Assembly (NCBI GenBank): GCA_024638585.1
Contig: JAHEKA010000117.1
Location: 1-6,946 of the forward strand
DNA from: Rhodospirillales bacterium
GTDB lineage: Bacteria > Pseudomonadota > Alphaproteobacteria > SMXQ01
DNA length: 6,946 nt
Direction: 5' to 3'
Numbering within the stretch: position 1 is the stretch's first letter; every line of letters begins with the position of its first letter. Position numbers and translations under genes: made by a program. The notes under the pieces were generated by a model. It had not been told where the DNA came from. It saw nothing but the letters and a program-made list of their open reading frames with translations, and ran no database searches. This document shows, piece by piece, positions 6,005 to 6,946 of the stretch.

Positions 6005-6592
6005 ATGAGGGGACCGAGGCGCTCTCTCGCCGCCGAGGCGTTCGGCATGTCCTTTTGGGTTTTGGCCTTGATCGCCGGGGTTGCCGCTTGGGCGGCGTGG
6101 GAGCTCAAGGGCGCCGACGCTGTCCGGGCCGCGCTTTCCCACGACCTCGATATCCTCATCTTCCTGCTGCCGCGGATGATCGGCGGCATGATGCTGGCCG
6201 GTCTGGTTCAGGCCATCCTCCCGCCGGACCTTGTCGCCCGCTGGGTCGGCGAGGAATCGGGTCTCAAGGGCATCGTCATTGCCGCCGCGGTCGGTGCCAT
6301 GACCCCGGGGGGGCCGATGACGTCGTTTCCCATCGTCGTGGCGTTCTATATGTCGGGTGCCGACCGCGGCGCCCTGGTGGCTTATCTGACCGGTTGGTCC
6401 CTTTTGGGATTCCAGCGAACCCTGGTCTGGGAGCTGCCCCTGCTGGGTGCCGAGTTCACCATGTACCGCATCGCCGTGGTGGTCACCCTGCCGATCCTGG
6501 CGGGACTTCTGGCGCGCCGAATTCCCCTTGGTCCGGTCGGGCCGGGGAAAGGGAACAACCCCGCGGGCGGGCCCGCGGAAGGGGGCCGCTAG
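6005..6592 (+). CDS. Half-size permease, YraQ/ArsP_1 (DUF318)-like, first of a pair
   Basis: This encodes a 195-residue inner-membrane protein, starting at ATG 6005 behind GGGGAA (5995-6000); a second in-frame ATG at 6047 (M15) is a possible alternative. Hydrophobic segments lie at about 16-35, 48-73, 87-116 (broken by a Pro/Gly motif), 122-142 and 153-170, followed by a basic, Pro/Gly-rich tail. The pattern LPRMIGGMMLAGLVQAILP, then WVGEESGLKGIVIAAAVG, then a proline motif and PIVVAFYMSGA resembles one repeat of the YraQ/ArsP_1 permeases, normally single proteins of about 300-350 residues with two such repeats. Canonical members have a Pro-Leu-Cys-Ser-Cys stretch where this one has TPGGP (100-104). 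Residues 49-127 align without gaps to residues 40-118 of the next gene (34 of 79 identical by hand count), so the two probably assemble as a heterodimer equivalent to one full permease. The cargo is unknown. Confidence 0.75.
   Translation: MRGPRRSLAAEAFGMSFWVLALIAGVAAWAAWELKGADAVRAALSHDLDILIFLLPRMIGGMMLAGLVQAILPPDLVARWVGEESGLKGIVIAAAVGAMTPGGPMTSFPIVVAFYMSGADRGALVAYLTGWSLLGFQRTLVWELPLLGAEFTMYRIAVVVTLPILAGLLARRIPLGPVGPGKGNNPAGGPAEGGR
6577..6585 (+). promoter_or_regulatory. Ribosome binding site inside the first permease gene for the second
   Basis: GGAAGGGGG lies 7 bases before ATG 6593, within the last codons of the upstream permease gene. It supports independent or coupled initiation of the second half-permease rather than readthrough of the TAG at 6590-6592. 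Confidence 0.6.
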
Positions 6593-6946
6593 ATGGGCGG
6601 TTTCTTCGGACCCAGCGTCCTCATCCTGTGGGGCTTGGTTGCGGCCTGTTTTGTCGTCGCCCTGAGGTACAAGGATGGTCGGCATATTCGCGGCAGCCGC
6701 AGGGGCATCGACATGCTGTTGGTCAATGGGCCTAGGATCTGCGTTGCCATCCTGGGGGCAGGCTTCATTTCGGTGATCCTGCCACAGGACATTGTCGCCG
6801 AATGGCTCGGGGAAAGCGCGGGCTGGCGCGGCATCGTCATCGGCTGTGTCGTCGGACCGTTCTTCCCGGGCGGCCCCTTGGTGATCATGCCGCTGGTTCT
6901 GGCTTTGTTGAAAGCGGGCGCCGGGGTGCCCGCCCTGATCGCTCTG
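6593..6946 (+). CDS. Half-size permease, second of the pair, C-terminus cut by window edge
   Basis: An open frame of 118 codons runs from ATG 6593 to the right edge with no stop. The start directly abuts the upstream TAG and is in the same frame. The visible protein has an N-terminal membrane segment at about 8-25 (SVLILWGLVAACFVVAL), a basic loop (25-37, RYKDGRHIRGSRR), a second segment around 42-63, and a third region (79-106) broken by PFFPGGP (89-95). GPR, ILPxDxVAxWxGE, GIVI, PGGP and GA are shared with the first half-permease at identical spacing. By comparison about 60-80 residues are missing. It is likely the partner subunit of an inner-membrane transporter, translationally coupled to the first. 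An alternative reading is that the pair is one permease gene broken by a nonsense mutation; the ribosome site upstream and the distinct hydrophilic tail argue against this. Confidence 0.72.
   Translation, partial: MGGFFGPSVLILWGLVAACFVVALRYKDGRHIRGSRRGIDMLLVNGPRICVAILGAGFISVILPQDIVAEWLGESAGWRGIVIGCVVGPFFPGGPLVIMPLVLALLKAGAGVPALIAL

Noticed and set aside
6590..6595. Stop-codon readthrough or recoding of TAG to make one full-length permease
   Set aside because: TAG is followed at once by ATG with a good ribosome site upstream, so two separate starts are simpler; no recoding signal was recognised.
5803..6735. Open frame of 310 codons on the + strand crossing the ubiD end and both permease genes
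   Set aside because: It is an out-of-frame shadow of high-GC genes: its product is Arg/Gly/Pro-rich with no recognisable family, while the competing frames encode clear proteins.
1..6946. CRISPR array, tRNA or rRNA gene, insertion sequence or phage genes
   Set aside because: No regularly spaced direct repeats, cloverleaf, rRNA core sequence, transposase motif or terminal repeats were seen on reading either strand.

Overview
The window is GC-rich, densely coding bacterial DNA carrying most of a chromosomal catabolic or transport neighbourhood. Everything except the first gene reads on the + strand. High GC, a TTGAAC-N17-TAGAAC promoter of the alphaproteobacterial housekeeping type, a TctC/Bug-family periplasmic binding protein and the TauD/UbiD/mu-crystallin-type repertoire suggest an environmental alphaproteobacterium (perhaps Rhodospirillales-like). 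That placement is inference; no rRNA or other phylogenetic marker is present.

Layout. 1-511 (- strand): N-terminal 170 residues of a LysR-type regulator, running off the left edge. 512-672: divergent control region with an AT-rich inverted repeat that is a plausible LysR operator. 673-1542: TauD/TfdA-type Fe(II)/2-oxoglutarate dioxygenase with all metal and co-substrate ligands. 1641-2894: exported TctC/Bug-family solute-binding protein with an unusual appended C-terminal domain of about 77 residues. 3014-4114: ornithine cyclodeaminase/mu-crystallin-family NAD(P)-binding protein in which the catalytic Asp motif is altered. 4115-4439: a 325-base gap with a terminator-like hairpin, a good sigma-70-type promoter and a GC-rich, foldable leader. 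4440-5909: UbiD-family prenylated-FMN decarboxylase with the complete catalytic set. 6005-6592 and 6593-6946 (right-truncated): two consecutive half-size membrane permeases of the YraQ/ArsP_1 (DUF318) type that are ungapped homologues of each other, separated by one in-frame TAG immediately followed by ATG.

How the genes may work together. The regulator, dioxygenase, binding protein, mu-crystallin-like protein and UbiD decarboxylase look like a substrate-specific uptake and degradation set: LysR senses a metabolite, the binding protein captures a carboxylate-type solute in the periplasm, the dioxygenase hydroxylates or cleaves it, the mu-crystallin-like protein carries out a redox or imine step, and UbiD (de)carboxylates an unsaturated or aromatic acid. 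The substrate cannot be read from the sequence. Strong hairpins after most genes and a separate promoter before ubiD argue that this is several transcription units rather than one tight operon. No TctA/TctB membrane subunits and no UbiX flavin prenyltransferase are in the window. The permease pair lies beyond a strong terminator-like hairpin and is probably functionally separate.

The most interesting items are the extra cysteine-containing C-terminal domain on the binding protein, the split permease with PGGP motifs where relatives have a cysteine motif, the altered active site of the mu-crystallin-like protein, and the structured leader ahead of the decarboxylase gene.
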